Assembly: GCA_963793095.1 (NCBI GenBank)
Contig: CAWBYY010000002.1
Span: forward strand, 620,001 to 684,000
Reading direction: 5' to 3'
Source of the DNA: CAVWDI01 sp963793095
GTDB lineage: Bacteria; Chloroflexota; Anaerolineae; Anaerolineales; UBA4823
Length of the DNA: 64,000 bases
Shown here: positions 54,195-62,666 of the stretch, piece after piece
Position numbering within the stretch: the stretch's first letter is position 1
Layout of the letters: every line of letters begins with the position of its first letter
Notes under the pieces: generated by a model
The model's database searches: none
What the model was told of the DNA's origin: nothing
Seen by the model: the letters and a program-made list of their open reading frames with translations, nothing else
Translations under genes and position numbers: made by a program

Positions 54195-54688
54195 AAAACT
54201 CCAAATACCTGGCTGCGCAGAAACCCAAGTTTTTTCTGGTACTGGTCGCCATGGGCTGTGAATAAAAGGTCGCGTTGTTCTATATCAACCCACTTGAAGG
54301 AGATTTTGATATGTTCAGCGGGCAATGCCGCATTAATGCGGTCAGCCCACTCAACCACTAATGGTCCGTTTTCAATAAAACTGAGAAGGTCCAGTTCCAT
54401 TGCTTCCCCCGGGTTTTTCAGACGGTAGGCATCGAGGTGAAAAAGCCGCTTCTGGTCAGGCCGGCGGTAAACGTTTACCAGTACAAATGAGGGACTTGTC
54501 ACCTGGTCAGTTGATCCCCATCCCGAGGATAAACCCTGAACCAGGGTGGTTTTGCCCGAGCCAAGTTCACCTACCAGCTGAACTATATCCCCGGGAATTA
54601 GAAGGGCGCCTAAACGCATTCCCACCCGTCTGGTCTGGTCAACGCTGTGGCTGATAAATTCAAGAGACCGATCGTTTAGAATTGGCAT
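54191..54688 (-). CDS. tsaE: tRNA threonylcarbamoyladenosine biosynthesis ATPase TsaE
   Basis: A 165-residue P-loop ATPase. Walker A GELGSGKTT lies near residues 40-48; SSGWGSTDQVTSPSFVLVNVY is the conserved second motif; FHLDAYRLKNPGEAMEL and VVEWADRI complete the family pattern. The gene opens the tsaE-tsaB-rimI-udg operon. The promoter -10 sits only nine bases before the ATG, so the transcript is probably leaderless. Confidence 0.94.
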   Translation of the reverse strand: MPILNDRSLEFISHSVDQTRRVGMRLGALLIPGDIVQLVGELGSGKTTLVQGLSSGWGSTDQVTSPSFVLVNVYRRPDQKRLFHLDAYRLKNPGEAMELDLLSFIENGPLVVEWADRINAALPAEHIKISFKWVDIEQRDLLFTAHGDQYQKKLGFLRSQVFGVF

Positions 54689-54697
54689 TCAACCTGG

Positions 54698-54726
54698 ATT
54701 ATAAGCCGGGTGAAGAAAAGCGTAAA
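54698..54726 (-). promoter_or_regulatory. leaderless promoter of the tsaE operon
   Basis: On the minus strand, -35 TTTACG (54726-54721), a 17-base spacer and -10 TATAAT (54703-54698). Nine bases separate the -10 from the ATG of tsaE, so the RNA would begin at or within two or three bases of the start codon, with no ribosome site. The remaining 60 bp up to the uvrD gene stop hold nothing else I recognise. Confidence 0.55.
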
Positions 54727-54786
54727 GAAAAAGATCCCGTGAAAAATATTACGAGGAAAAGGGTACGCGGCTGGTCAGAGCTTTTT

Positions 54787-56961
54787 TTATTTGACGATTA
54801 CCAGTTTAGCCAGTGAGGCGACAACTCTCTTCAACCCTACTGCTTCAAAGAAGATATCCACAACTTCATCGCTGCCTTCAATTCGGCTGTTTAAAACCAT
54901 GCCTTCTCCCCATTCAGGATGCTGAACGTGCTGGCCAGGGACATACTTCTTTTCGTATGGGATTTCTCTAGTTTCAGCTGCACCCCAGAATGTGCGGCGA
55001 TACTGGCCTGACGATCTCAACCCGGGGTATGCATGCAAACTCCTGGTTTCCTCGAGAAGATCTGTGGGGATATCGTCCAGAAACCGGGATGGTTGAACGG
55101 GTTCAGGATAACCAAAAGCTGTCTTATTTTGAGGGCTAATTAAATACAAGCGGTCCTTTGCCCGGGTGATGCCGACATAAAACAGGCGCCTTTCTTCCAG
55201 CATTTCTTCTTCGTCGTCGAACGAGCGGCTGTGCGGCAGGGTGCCCTCGTTCAAACCAACAATAATTACAATTGGAAATTCCAGACCTTTTGCAGCATGC
55301 AGAGTCAGAAGAGTGGGGACACTGGTTGTTGTTTCCAGTGTGTCCTGGTCAGACACCAGCGCAACTCGTTCCAGAAAAATTTCTAAACCACTATCCATGT
55401 ATTCATATGCCAGCCGGCGCAGTTCCTGAACGTTTTCCCAGCGATCGTGACCCTCATCGCTGCCGTCATCGATGTATTCCTGGTAATTGACATCCTTGAT
55501 GATCGTATCCATAAGCTCAAAGGGTGTTTGATGCTCCTTGAGGTTTTTCCATTTATTCAGTAATGAGCCAAGATGATTCAGGTTTGCCAAAGCCTGGTTG
55601 TTGAAAGCCCTGTTTAAAGGCGATTCCCGGTTCCCGCCCAATTCCAAAAGGATGTCTCCAGAAGTCCGGTTGGTTTGTTGGGATAGGGTGTACAGAGCGA
55701 AGAGCGTTTTATCCCCAATTCCACGCCTGGGTATATTTATTATCCGGGCGAGACTTATCTCATCGTCCGGATTCTGGACAAGCCGAAGGTAGGCAATGAT
55801 ATCTTTGACCTCCCTGCGACCGTAAAATCGCTGTGCTCCCACTAACCTGTAAGGCAGGCTGGCTTGCAGAAAGGCTTCCTCGAGAATACGCGACTGGGCA
55901 TTTGTCCGGTACATTACTGCAAAATCACCGGGGCTTGCCTTGCCCCGGGCGACCAAATCTGCAGCCGTATCCACAACAAAGCGGGATTCCTCTTTATCAT
56001 CATAAACTTCATGGAGGACCGGCTTTGATCCGCCGGGGCGTGAGGTGAATAAATGCTTCGGCGTCCGGAGCGGGTGGCGGTCTATCACCCTCATGGCGAC
56101 ATCCAGTATCTCCTGCGTTGAACGATAATTTTGCTCCAGCAATATCGTTTGCAAGTCCGGGTAATCCTTTTCAAACCTGAGCAAATTCCGGTAATCTGCC
56201 CCTCTCCAGCGGTAGATCGATTGGTCAGTGTCTCCCACCACAAAAATATTATTGTGGAACGAACTCAGGTGATTCAGAAGCAAATATTGAGCCAGGTTCG
56301 TATCCTGGAATTCATCAACCAGAACGTGTTCATACCTGCGGGAATATTTTTCACGGACTTCCGGGTATTCCTCTAACAGGAATGCGGTCCACAATAAAAG
56401 ATCATCGAAATCCAGCGCGTTATTCGACAACAATAAATTTTGATAATGGTGGTAGACCCGTTTTACAACCTCGTCGTGGTAAGTATTGACCGGGAAATCA
56501 TCCGGCAGGATGAGCTCGTTTTTGGCTCTAGATATGGAAGCATGGACGCCGGAAGGGCGGTATTTTTTATCATCGATTTGAACTTCTTTGAGGGCTTGCT
56601 TGACAATGCTTATCTGGTCATCCGCATCGTAGATCACATAATTAGATTCGAATGGGAGGTTATTTGACTCGCCCCGGAGAATACGGGCGCAAGTAGCGTG
56701 AAATGTGCCTAGCGTCATTCCACGAATATCCTCGCCGATCAGCCTTATAACCCGGTCTTCCATCTCCCGGGCAGCTTTATTGGTGAAAGTGACCGCCAGT
56801 ATGTTGTAAGGGTGGACTCCCCGGTGCGTGATCAGATATGCTATCCGGTGGGTTAATACACGCGTTTTCCCGGAGCCAGGACCTGCCAGGACCAGTACCG
56901 GCCCGTAACCCGCTAAAACCGCCTGCTGCTGCTGGGGATTCAATTCCTCGAGAATTTCCAT
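54787..56961 (-). CDS. pcrA: ATP-dependent DNA helicase UvrD/PcrA
   Basis: A 724-residue superfamily-1A helicase that unwinds DNA 3'-5' in repair. Motifs in order: Q-motif LNPQQQQAVL, Walker A GPGSGKTRVLT, TFTNKAAREME, VLVDEFQDTN, GDTDQSIYRWRGAD, LEQNYRST, LTLHAAKGLEFPIVIIVG and YVGITRAKDRLYL. The C-terminal end, RTFWGAAETREIPYEKKYVPGQHVQHPEWGEGMVLNSRIEG, is a PcrA-type tail with the Tudor-like RNA polymerase-binding domain. Divergent from holB, with an extended -10 promoter nine bases before the start codon. Confidence 0.95.
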   Translation of the reverse strand: MEILEELNPQQQQAVLAGYGPVLVLAGPGSGKTRVLTHRIAYLITHRGVHPYNILAVTFTNKAAREMEDRVIRLIGEDIRGMTLGTFHATCARILRGESNNLPFESNYVIYDADDQISIVKQALKEVQIDDKKYRPSGVHASISRAKNELILPDDFPVNTYHDEVVKRVYHHYQNLLLSNNALDFDDLLLWTAFLLEEYPEVREKYSRRYEHVLVDEFQDTNLAQYLLLNHLSSFHNNIFVVGDTDQSIYRWRGADYRNLLRFEKDYPDLQTILLEQNYRSTQEILDVAMRVIDRHPLRTPKHLFTSRPGGSKPVLHEVYDDKEESRFVVDTAADLVARGKASPGDFAVMYRTNAQSRILEEAFLQASLPYRLVGAQRFYGRREVKDIIAYLRLVQNPDDEISLARIINIPRRGIGDKTLFALYTLSQQTNRTSGDILLELGGNRESPLNRAFNNQALANLNHLGSLLNKWKNLKEHQTPFELMDTIIKDVNYQEYIDDGSDEGHDRWENVQELRRLAYEYMDSGLEIFLERVALVSDQDTLETTTSVPTLLTLHAAKGLEFPIVIIVGLNEGTLPHSRSFDDEEEMLEERRLFYVGITRAKDRLYLISPQNKTAFGYPEPVQPSRFLDDIPTDLLEETRSLHAYPGLRSSGQYRRTFWGAAETREIPYEKKYVPGQHVQHPEWGEGMVLNSRIEGSDEVVDIFFEAVGLKRVVASLAKLVIVK

Positions 56962-56970
56962 GCGGCTGGC

Positions 56971-56979
56971 ATTATAGCA
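56971..56979 (-). promoter_or_regulatory. extended -10, leaderless promoter of uvrD/pcrA
   Basis: On the minus strand the bases TGCTATAAT (56979-56971) form a consensus extended -10. The ATG of the helicase gene begins after nine further bases, so the transcript should be leaderless. No strong -35 is visible, as expected for the extended type. The same TGCTATAAT element precedes sat-cysC. Confidence 0.55.
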
Positions 56980-57036
56980 CAGCGGTGGACTGGAAAAATT
57001 TATATGGGTTAAATGTTACTGGATGCTCAGCCGCAG

Positions 57037-57065
57037 TTGCCAAACAATTCCGCTTGGGCTAGAAT
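57037..57065 (+). promoter_or_regulatory. leaderless promoter of holB
   Basis: -35 TTGCCA (57037-57042), a 17-base spacer and -10 TAGAAT (57060-57065), followed by seven bases and the ATG at 57073. The transcript would start at the A of the ATG or one base before it. This also settles the start of holB, as an in-frame ATG at 57013 would lie before the promoter. Confidence 0.6.
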
Positions 57066-57072
57066 CGATCAC

Positions 57073-58080
57073 ATGAACTGGGGATTAGCTGGAAACGAAT
57101 GGGTAGTCTCGCTTTTTAAAGAGCAAATTCTTCAAAACCAGCTCAGGCATGCCTATCTATTTACCGGTCCCAGCGGTACCGGCCGTAGAACAGCAGCGGT
57201 CAGGCTGGTGCAGGCGCTGAATTGTGCTCAACCGCCTTTGCCCGCAGAACCCTGCCTCACCTGCAATGTATGTAAGAGAATTGAAAACACCGCTTACCCT
57301 GATTTTTCTATTGTCCAGTCTGAAATGCCCGGCAATGTGTTAAAAGTGGAGCAAGTTCGGGAATTGCAGCGGATTATCGCGCTTTCTCCCTATGAATCCC
57401 ATTACCGGGTTATTTTACTGCTGCGGTTTGAAGAAGCCCATCCAGCTGCAGCCAACGCATTGCTCAAAACCCTGGAAGAACCGGGTAAAAAAGTGATTTT
57501 AATCCTGACTGCTGACGCAGCAGAGAATCTGCCGCCGACTGTGGTTTCGCGATGTGAAGTAATGCGCTTCCGGCCACCTGGTGTGGAGGACTTGAGCAAC
57601 TGGCTGATTGCGAACTTGCAGTTAACCAGCGAGGATGCCAGGCTGTTTGCCCATATTTCGGGCGGGGTGCCCGGCAGGGCGCTTCGACTGTATCAAGAGC
57701 CTGCTCGTCTAAAGAAACGGAATGAAATTCTGAGCGATTTCTACGGATTGCTGGAATCTGATCGGGTTAACCGGTTCAAATATATTTCCAGGTTTGACTA
57801 TACCTTTGATTTGCCTAGAACCCGCAGGGAATTATCCGAACGTATATTCATCTGGTTCAGTTTTTGGCGGGATGTGCTGGTGTGCGCCAGCGGGGCTTCA
57901 CTGCCTTACATAAACATCGATCAGGTAGAGAGAATTGAGTCACTCGCAAATAAAATCGGAATGGAAACTGCCCGCCATTTAGTTGCTGAGACCCAGAGGT
58001 CGAAAGATCTCATTGAAAAATATATCAATCCCCGATTGGCGGCAGAAGCGTTGATCTTGAATTTCCCATTTGGTATTTGA
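57073..58080 (+). CDS. holB: DNA polymerase III subunit delta prime
   Basis: A 335-residue clamp-loader subunit. RHAYLFTGPSGTGRRTAAVRL contains the P-loop, in which the usual lysine is arginine (GTGRRT), as expected for an ATPase-inactive delta-prime subunit. The zinc-binding cysteines are in CLTCNVCKRIENTAYPD, and EEAHPAAANALLKTLEEPGKKVILIL is the sensor region. The ATG at 57073 is chosen because a good promoter ends seven bases earlier. Divergent from uvrD. Confidence 0.9.
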   Translation: MNWGLAGNEWVVSLFKEQILQNQLRHAYLFTGPSGTGRRTAAVRLVQALNCAQPPLPAEPCLTCNVCKRIENTAYPDFSIVQSEMPGNVLKVEQVRELQRIIALSPYESHYRVILLLRFEEAHPAAANALLKTLEEPGKKVILILTADAAENLPPTVVSRCEVMRFRPPGVEDLSNWLIANLQLTSEDARLFAHISGGVPGRALRLYQEPARLKKRNEILSDFYGLLESDRVNRFKYISRFDYTFDLPRTRRELSERIFIWFSFWRDVLVCASGASLPYINIDQVERIESLANKIGMETARHLVAETQRSKDLIEKYINPRLAAEALILNFPFGI

Positions 58081-58168
58081 GCAAAAAAATCAAAAACCAG
58101 CATACTTGAACTGGCCTGAACTTCTAATTTAAACTATCCCAATCTAAGGGTATTTATTGCCTTTAGGA

Positions 58169-58196
58169 TTTAAAGGCTTAGCAGGCGTTGTATAAT
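58169..58196 (+). promoter_or_regulatory. promoter of the metallo-hydrolase gene
   Basis: -10 TATAAT at 58191-58196 with a weak -35 TTTAAA at 58169-58174 and a 16-base spacer. The leader is about 35 bases and contains AT-rich near-palindromic sequence and a GAGG ribosome site before the ATG at 58238. The rest of the 157 bp spacer shows no feature. Confidence 0.4.
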
Positions 58197-58237
58197 TGCT
58201 CCATAAAATAATTATTTAAATTATTGTCGAGGAAAAA

Positions 58238-59101
58238 ATGCGCCAGATTGATGAAGGTATTTATTATGAAGACACTTTCCCGGGGGTGACTCTGGGAGCG
58301 ATCATCCATCCAGAGGGAATAATTGGAATTGATGCGCCAATCAGGTCAGAAGATGCCCGAGCTTGGCGTTCAGTTTTAATGGGTCATCATGGTTGGAAGA
58401 ACAGGTTCCTGGTCAGCCTTGATTCCCATCCGGACAGAACATTGGGCGCAAAATCAATGGAGACAACTGTAATTGCCCATGAAAAAACGGCCGAGATCTT
58501 TCAAAACCGTTCCACTATTTTTAAGGGGCAGACCATTGAAACCGGCTCGGAATGGGAATCTTTTAATGAAACAATTGGAATGCGTTGGGCGATTCCGGAA
58601 ATAACGTTTAACAAACAGCTAAAACTTCATTGGGATGCACCCGGAGTAATACTGGAACACCATCCCGGTCCAGCGCCCGAGTCAATTTGGGTCATCCTAC
58701 CCGCAGAGAAGGTGGTTTTTGTGGGTGATACAGTTGTGCCAAATCAACCCCCATTCTTCTCCGATGCTGACCTTGATCTTTGGGAAACCCAGTTGGATCT
58801 CCTGCTTAAATCATTTCACGATTATACGATTATCAGTGGGCGTGGTGGGCCAGTAGCCCAGCAGGAAGTTCATGAGCTGAGAAAATTTATCAGAAACGTA
58901 TCCCGCCGGTTGGAAAATCTGGCAAATAAAGAATCTTTACCGGATGAAACCTTAAAATTAGTTCCGTCTTTGCTTTCCAGATTTGAGATTCCCAGCCTTA
59001 AAAAAGATCTATATGAACATCGCTTGAAGTATGGGTTGTATAACTATTACCAGCGTACATACTGCCAGCCCGGAAATCAGGAGCGACTCAATCTGGAATA
59101 A
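58238..59101 (+). CDS. metallo-beta-lactamase fold protein with degenerate metal site
   Basis: A 287-residue protein of the MBL fold. The first metal motif, normally HxHxDH, reads DSHPDR after the SL strand (LVSLDSHPDRTLGAKS), so two of the metal-binding histidines are replaced. A second motif, EHHPGPAPESIWVILP, and GDTVVPNQPPFF (the conserved GD) remain. This suggests loss or change of metal binding while the fold is kept. An extension of about 80 residues at the C-terminus is helical and not recognised. It could be a non-catalytic hydrolase homologue or an enzyme with a different metal set. Substrate unknown. Confidence 0.7.
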   Translation: MRQIDEGIYYEDTFPGVTLGAIIHPEGIIGIDAPIRSEDARAWRSVLMGHHGWKNRFLVSLDSHPDRTLGAKSMETTVIAHEKTAEIFQNRSTIFKGQTIETGSEWESFNETIGMRWAIPEITFNKQLKLHWDAPGVILEHHPGPAPESIWVILPAEKVVFVGDTVVPNQPPFFSDADLDLWETQLDLLLKSFHDYTIISGRGGPVAQQEVHELRKFIRNVSRRLENLANKESLPDETLKLVPSLLSRFEIPSLKKDLYEHRLKYGLYNYYQRTYCQPGNQERLNLE

Positions 59102-59178
59102 AAGTTGTAAGGTCCGTCTCGTTTTATCAGAAAGTCTGATCAAGATATTCCCCCTTCAATAAACCATAAATAAACGTT

Positions 59179-60288
59179 ATGAACAAAAACAAATCATTGA
59201 TGCAAAAAAACCTGCCTTCATTTACTCCTGTGTACATAACTGAAAGAGGCGAGGCGGTCGAATCAGTCCGTTTTGGTGCGGCAGCCATAGTAAATAGTAA
59301 GGCTGAAGTAATTGCCGGGATTGGGGATTCACAGGCAGTTACATTCCTGCGATCAACTGCAAAACCCTTTCAGGTGATGCCGTTCCTGGAAAATGGCGGC
59401 GCAGATTTATACCGGTTGAGCGACCTTGAGGTGGCAGTCATGTGTTCCTCGCACTCCGGCACCGATGAGCATGTTGAAGTTATCCGAGGGATTCAAGCAA
59501 AAACGGGAGTATCTGAAACCGAATTGCTCTGCGGCATACATTATCCGATTGATAATGCCATAAGAGAGAAAATGATAATCGATGGGGAAGAAGCCCATCC
59601 GAATCACCATAACTGTTCAGGCATGCATACTGCCCTGGTCTCCCGGGAAAATATGATGGAAAAGGGGGGCTGGGCAGAAAACGAAAAGGTAAATTACACC
59701 GAACGCGAACATCAAGTCCAGGGGGAGATCCTGTCTGCGGTTTCAAACATGAGCAGTTTACAAGTGAAGGAGGTAAAAATAGGTGTGGATGGGTGTTCTG
59801 TACCTACATTTGGCTTGCCATTACAAAACGCAGCCCTGGCTTACGCCAGACTATGTGACCCTGAAAATGGCGCTGTACAACCCGGTGAGCGGGCGGCTGC
59901 CTGCCGCTTGATTTTTACCTCAATGACCGCGTGCCCTGAAATGGTTGCAGGACCAGGAAGATTCGATACCTGTTTGATGCAGGCGGCAAGGGGCGGAATC
60001 GTTTCCAAAAGCGGGGCTGAGGGAGTCCATGCGATAGGTTTAATGCCAGGTTTTCTTGAACCGGGTTCGCCCGGGATTGGTGTTTTTATTAAAATATCAG
60101 ATGGAGATGAAAAGGGAGATGCGGGCCCGGCGGTTGCGATCGCTTTGCTTGACGCGCTTGGTGCGCTGGACTCGAAGATGAAATCAGATTTATCTAGTTT
60201 CGGACCGGATCTACCAGTCCTGAATTGCAGTAATTATCTGGTGGGCCGGGGATATCCCATATTTAAACTGGAATTCGTAGAAAATTGA
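59179..60288 (+). CDS. L-asparaginase (asparaginase II family, Rhizobium etli type)
   Basis: A 369-residue enzyme of the asparaginase class that is unrelated to the E. coli enzymes. RSTAKPFQVMPFL gives the Ser-Lys catalytic pair, CSSHSGTDEHV follows, and LLCGIHYPID and VDGCSVPTFGLPLQNAALAYA supply the two conserved cysteines of the metal site. AGPGRFDTCLMQAARGGIVSKSGAEGVHAIG is a well conserved stretch. A weak stem ATCAGA-AAG-TCTGAT (59126-59140) lies in the 77 bp before it. It overlaps nth by four bases if nth begins at TTG 60285. Deamidates asparagine in the cytosol. Confidence 0.85.
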   Translation: MNKNKSLMQKNLPSFTPVYITERGEAVESVRFGAAAIVNSKAEVIAGIGDSQAVTFLRSTAKPFQVMPFLENGGADLYRLSDLEVAVMCSSHSGTDEHVEVIRGIQAKTGVSETELLCGIHYPIDNAIREKMIIDGEEAHPNHHNCSGMHTALVSRENMMEKGGWAENEKVNYTEREHQVQGEILSAVSNMSSLQVKEVKIGVDGCSVPTFGLPLQNAALAYARLCDPENGAVQPGERAAACRLIFTSMTACPEMVAGPGRFDTCLMQAARGGIVSKSGAEGVHAIGLMPGFLEPGSPGIGVFIKISDGDEKGDAGPAVAIALLDALGALDSKMKSDLSSFGPDLPVLNCSNYLVGRGYPIFKLEFVEN

Positions 60289-60302
60289 ACGAGTCACAGG
60301 AT

Positions 60303-61001
60303 ATGAATTCTGATTTTAACTTCTTGCAGGTAATGGATGAAAAGGAACTTGGGCGGCTGGTAGATGAGCGCCTTCAGGATTATTACGGGTACCCGGAATG
60401 GCGAAATCCGCTTCCTGCTATTGATGAACTGATATCAACCATTCTCTCCCAGAATACAAACGATCAAAATCGCGATCGGGCATATAAAGAATTAAAAGAG
60501 CGGTTTCCAAACTGGGAAGCAGTCCGTGACGCTTCGGAGAAGGAGGTTATAGAAACGATCAAATCTGCAGGTCTGGCGAACCAGAAGGGCCCCCGGATTC
60601 AGAAGCTTCTGCGTGAGATAACCGAGCAGCGTGGTGAACTAAATTTAGACTTCCTGGAAGGTTTATCCATCGAGCAGGCCTCTGAATGGCTGCAGAGTTT
60701 CAACGGTGTGGGTCCAAAAACCGCCGCGATCGTGCTGCAATTTTCGCTTGGGAAAGCTGCATTCCCGGTTGATACGCATATCTATCGCGTTACAGGCAGG
60801 CTGGGTTTGCGTCCTGAAAAAATGAGCGCTGAAAAATCGCACGATCACTTATCCCGGATTTTCCAGAAGGAATCGTATTATGCTGCTCATCTGAATATCA
60901 TTCGTTTGGGGAGGGAAATCTGCCGGGCTCGCAACCCAGAATGCGATGTATGCCCGTTGAATGACATCTGTATTTACTATTCTGGAATCAACCTTGAATA
61001 G
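60303..61001 (+). CDS. nth: endonuclease III (nth family DNA glycosylase/AP lyase)
   Basis: A DNA base-excision repair enzyme of about 232 residues. The helix-hairpin-helix is SFNGVGPKTAAIVL with the catalytic lysine, VDTH carries the catalytic aspartate, and the C-terminal Fe-S ligands are C-x6-C-x2-C-x5-C in ICRARNPECDVCPLNDIC. SQNTNDQNRDRAY is the family's N-terminal motif. The ATG at 60303 is chosen; a TTG at 60285 overlaps the asparaginase stop and would add six residues. Confidence 0.92.
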   Translation: MNSDFNFLQVMDEKELGRLVDERLQDYYGYPEWRNPLPAIDELISTILSQNTNDQNRDRAYKELKERFPNWEAVRDASEKEVIETIKSAGLANQKGPRIQKLLREITEQRGELNLDFLEGLSIEQASEWLQSFNGVGPKTAAIVLQFSLGKAAFPVDTHIYRVTGRLGLRPEKMSAEKSHDHLSRIFQKESYYAAHLNIIRLGREICRARNPECDVCPLNDICIYYSGINLE

Positions 61002-61004
61002 ACT

Positions 61005-61035
61005 GTTCGTTAATAGTATTACGAACAAAATTTTT
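61005..61035 (+). terminator. possible terminator after nth
   Basis: GTTCGT at 61005-61010 and ACGAAC at 61021-61026 form a 6-bp stem with a 10-base loop, directly followed by AAAATTTTT. It is the only terminator-like structure after the asparaginase-nth pair. The stem is weak. Confidence 0.4.
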
Positions 61036-61190
61036 ACGGAATCCAACATGAAGGAAATCATCTCGAACAAGTGATATTTGACAATTATCCAGGTGACCAT
61101 TATTCGGTAACATTTCCCCGGATTGAAGCAACGGGTATTTATTTATAAAAACACCCAAAATTGCTCATCGCTGTTTCCTCCTTTGGCGAA

Positions 61191-61223
61191 AGCCTCCGCC
61201 TGGCATCTACACAGGCGGAGGCT
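61191..61223. repeat. perfect 11-bp GC-rich inverted repeat in a non-coding gap
   Basis: AGCCTCCGCCT (61191-61201), an 11-base loop, and AGGCGGAGGCT (61213-61223). It is the strongest hairpin I found in the window and lies in the 384 bp gap between nth and the HtrA-like gene, which has no gene on either strand. No T-run follows on either strand. It may be a small palindromic repeat element (REP-like) or a strong RNA hairpin. Confidence 0.7.
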
Positions 61224-61295
61224 CGATTTAATACCAGGATCGCTAAATTATCAGGCTTGATAATAAGAACCGGAATTATGTTCACAGACTGCCGC

Positions 61296-61325
61296 TTGAC
61301 TGCTGCCCCCTATCCCATATACAAT
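61296..61325 (+). promoter_or_regulatory. promoter of the HtrA-like protease gene
   Basis: -35 TTGACT (61296-61301), an 18-base spacer and -10 TACAAT (61320-61325), a good sigma-70-like promoter. Transcription would start near 61332, giving a leader of about 60 bases before the start codon at 61395. Confidence 0.55.
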
Positions 61326-61394
61326 TATGATGTAAATTTAATCACCAGGAAATTTGTTGGGTATTAAATCCAATTTTTCGTCCAAGTGTATGCG

Positions 61395-62534
61395 ATGACC
61401 CGAGTCGCTGAGATAACAGGAATCCTGATTTTTATCGCCATATTACTTCCATCTTGTAACAAAAACAGCCAGAATATAACTATAACAGGTGAACCAATTA
61501 TTCTTTCTACTTCGGAAGAGCCTGTTATTCCAGCAGCCCCAATTGATTTAGCCAAACTATACCGGGATGCCAGGCCGTCGATTGTATCCGTCAAATCTGA
61601 CACATTGAATGGGGCGAATATCGGAACTGGTTTTGTGCTGGACAAGGAAGGACATATCGTAACAGGTTATCACGTAGTAAAGTCAGAATCAAACTTAGAG
61701 GTCAAATTTTCTACTGGGGAAATTGCGCCAGCCTCCCTGGTCGGGAAAGATGAAATATCAGACCTGGCGGTATTGAAATTGGAAGCACCAGTAGACGAAC
61801 TTAACCCCTTGAAACTGGGGATTTCAGATCAGGTGATGATTGGTCAAACAGTTGCTGTGATTGGGAATCCCTACGGGTTGGAGGGGACCATGACTACCGG
61901 GATTATTTCCGGCGCGGGACAAGGTCTCCGTTATTTACAGGAAATGCTCGGCGGCGGTAGAGATTTACTGGGCGAGATCATCGTAACGGATACGCCGATT
62001 AATCCTGGAAACTCGGGTGGACCGTTGATTAATACATCCGGTGAGGTAATTGGGATTATCAGGAATGTCATCACTACAAGAGGAAAAAACCAGCCTTCTG
62101 GGATTGCATTCGCGTTGCCAGTTGACATTGCCAAACCCATCATTAAAAGTTTGGTGGAACAGGGTGATTATGTACATCCAGAACTCGGATTTTCCGCTGT
62201 AGACCAGTTAACTCTGGAAGAGATCGAGTCTTTGGGGTTGCCAGTTTATAATGGAATTTATGTAACTGGTATTGAGTCAGGAGGCCCAGCAGAAGATGCC
62301 GGTCTGATCGCCGGTTCTGATGAGAGTAATACCGCAGATTTACCTCCCGGAGGGGATTTAATTCTTGCTGTAGACAATACAATACTGGATAACTACAACC
62401 AACTGATGGCTTATGTGATTAAGGATAAACATCCTGGGGATGTTATAAAATTCACAGTGCTGCGCGGGAAGCGTGAGATTGTGATTCAACTTACTATTGG
62501 GATTAAGAAAGAATCAACCAGCGATGACTGGTAA
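61395..62534 (+). CDS. HtrA/DegP-like serine protease, probable lipoprotein
   Basis: A 379-residue trypsin-like protease with one PDZ domain. The N-terminus is a signal peptide ending in LLPSC, a lipobox-like site, so it is likely anchored on the outer face of the membrane. The catalytic triad is H in GYHVVKSE, D in EISDLAVLKLE and S in NPGNSGGPLIN. A PDZ domain (about residues 270-370) includes YVTGIESGGPAEDAGLIAG. Start is ATG 61395 (family leader fits); a GTG at 61386 is the alternative. A role in envelope protein quality control is inferred from the family. Confidence 0.88.
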   Translation: MTRVAEITGILIFIAILLPSCNKNSQNITITGEPIILSTSEEPVIPAAPIDLAKLYRDARPSIVSVKSDTLNGANIGTGFVLDKEGHIVTGYHVVKSESNLEVKFSTGEIAPASLVGKDEISDLAVLKLEAPVDELNPLKLGISDQVMIGQTVAVIGNPYGLEGTMTTGIISGAGQGLRYLQEMLGGGRDLLGEIIVTDTPINPGNSGGPLINTSGEVIGIIRNVITTRGKNQPSGIAFALPVDIAKPIIKSLVEQGDYVHPELGFSAVDQLTLEEIESLGLPVYNGIYVTGIESGGPAEDAGLIAGSDESNTADLPPGGDLILAVDNTILDNYNQLMAYVIKDKHPGDVIKFTVLRGKREIVIQLTIGIKKESTSDDW

Positions 62535-62666
62535 TTTGTTTGCTGATAATATTTCGATGGCCGAGAAAGAATTTCTTGATATGCGGCGGTATTTAATATC
62601 GGCTGCTTTTATATAGATGCTTACCAAATCGGGTTGGACAAACCAGAAGAGAGGAGGCAAAGACAG

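Noticed and set aside
59126..59140. Stem ATCAGA-AAG-TCTGAT as a terminator of the metallo-hydrolase gene
   Set aside because: Six base pairs with a 3-base loop and no T-run after it on the plus strand; too weak to call.
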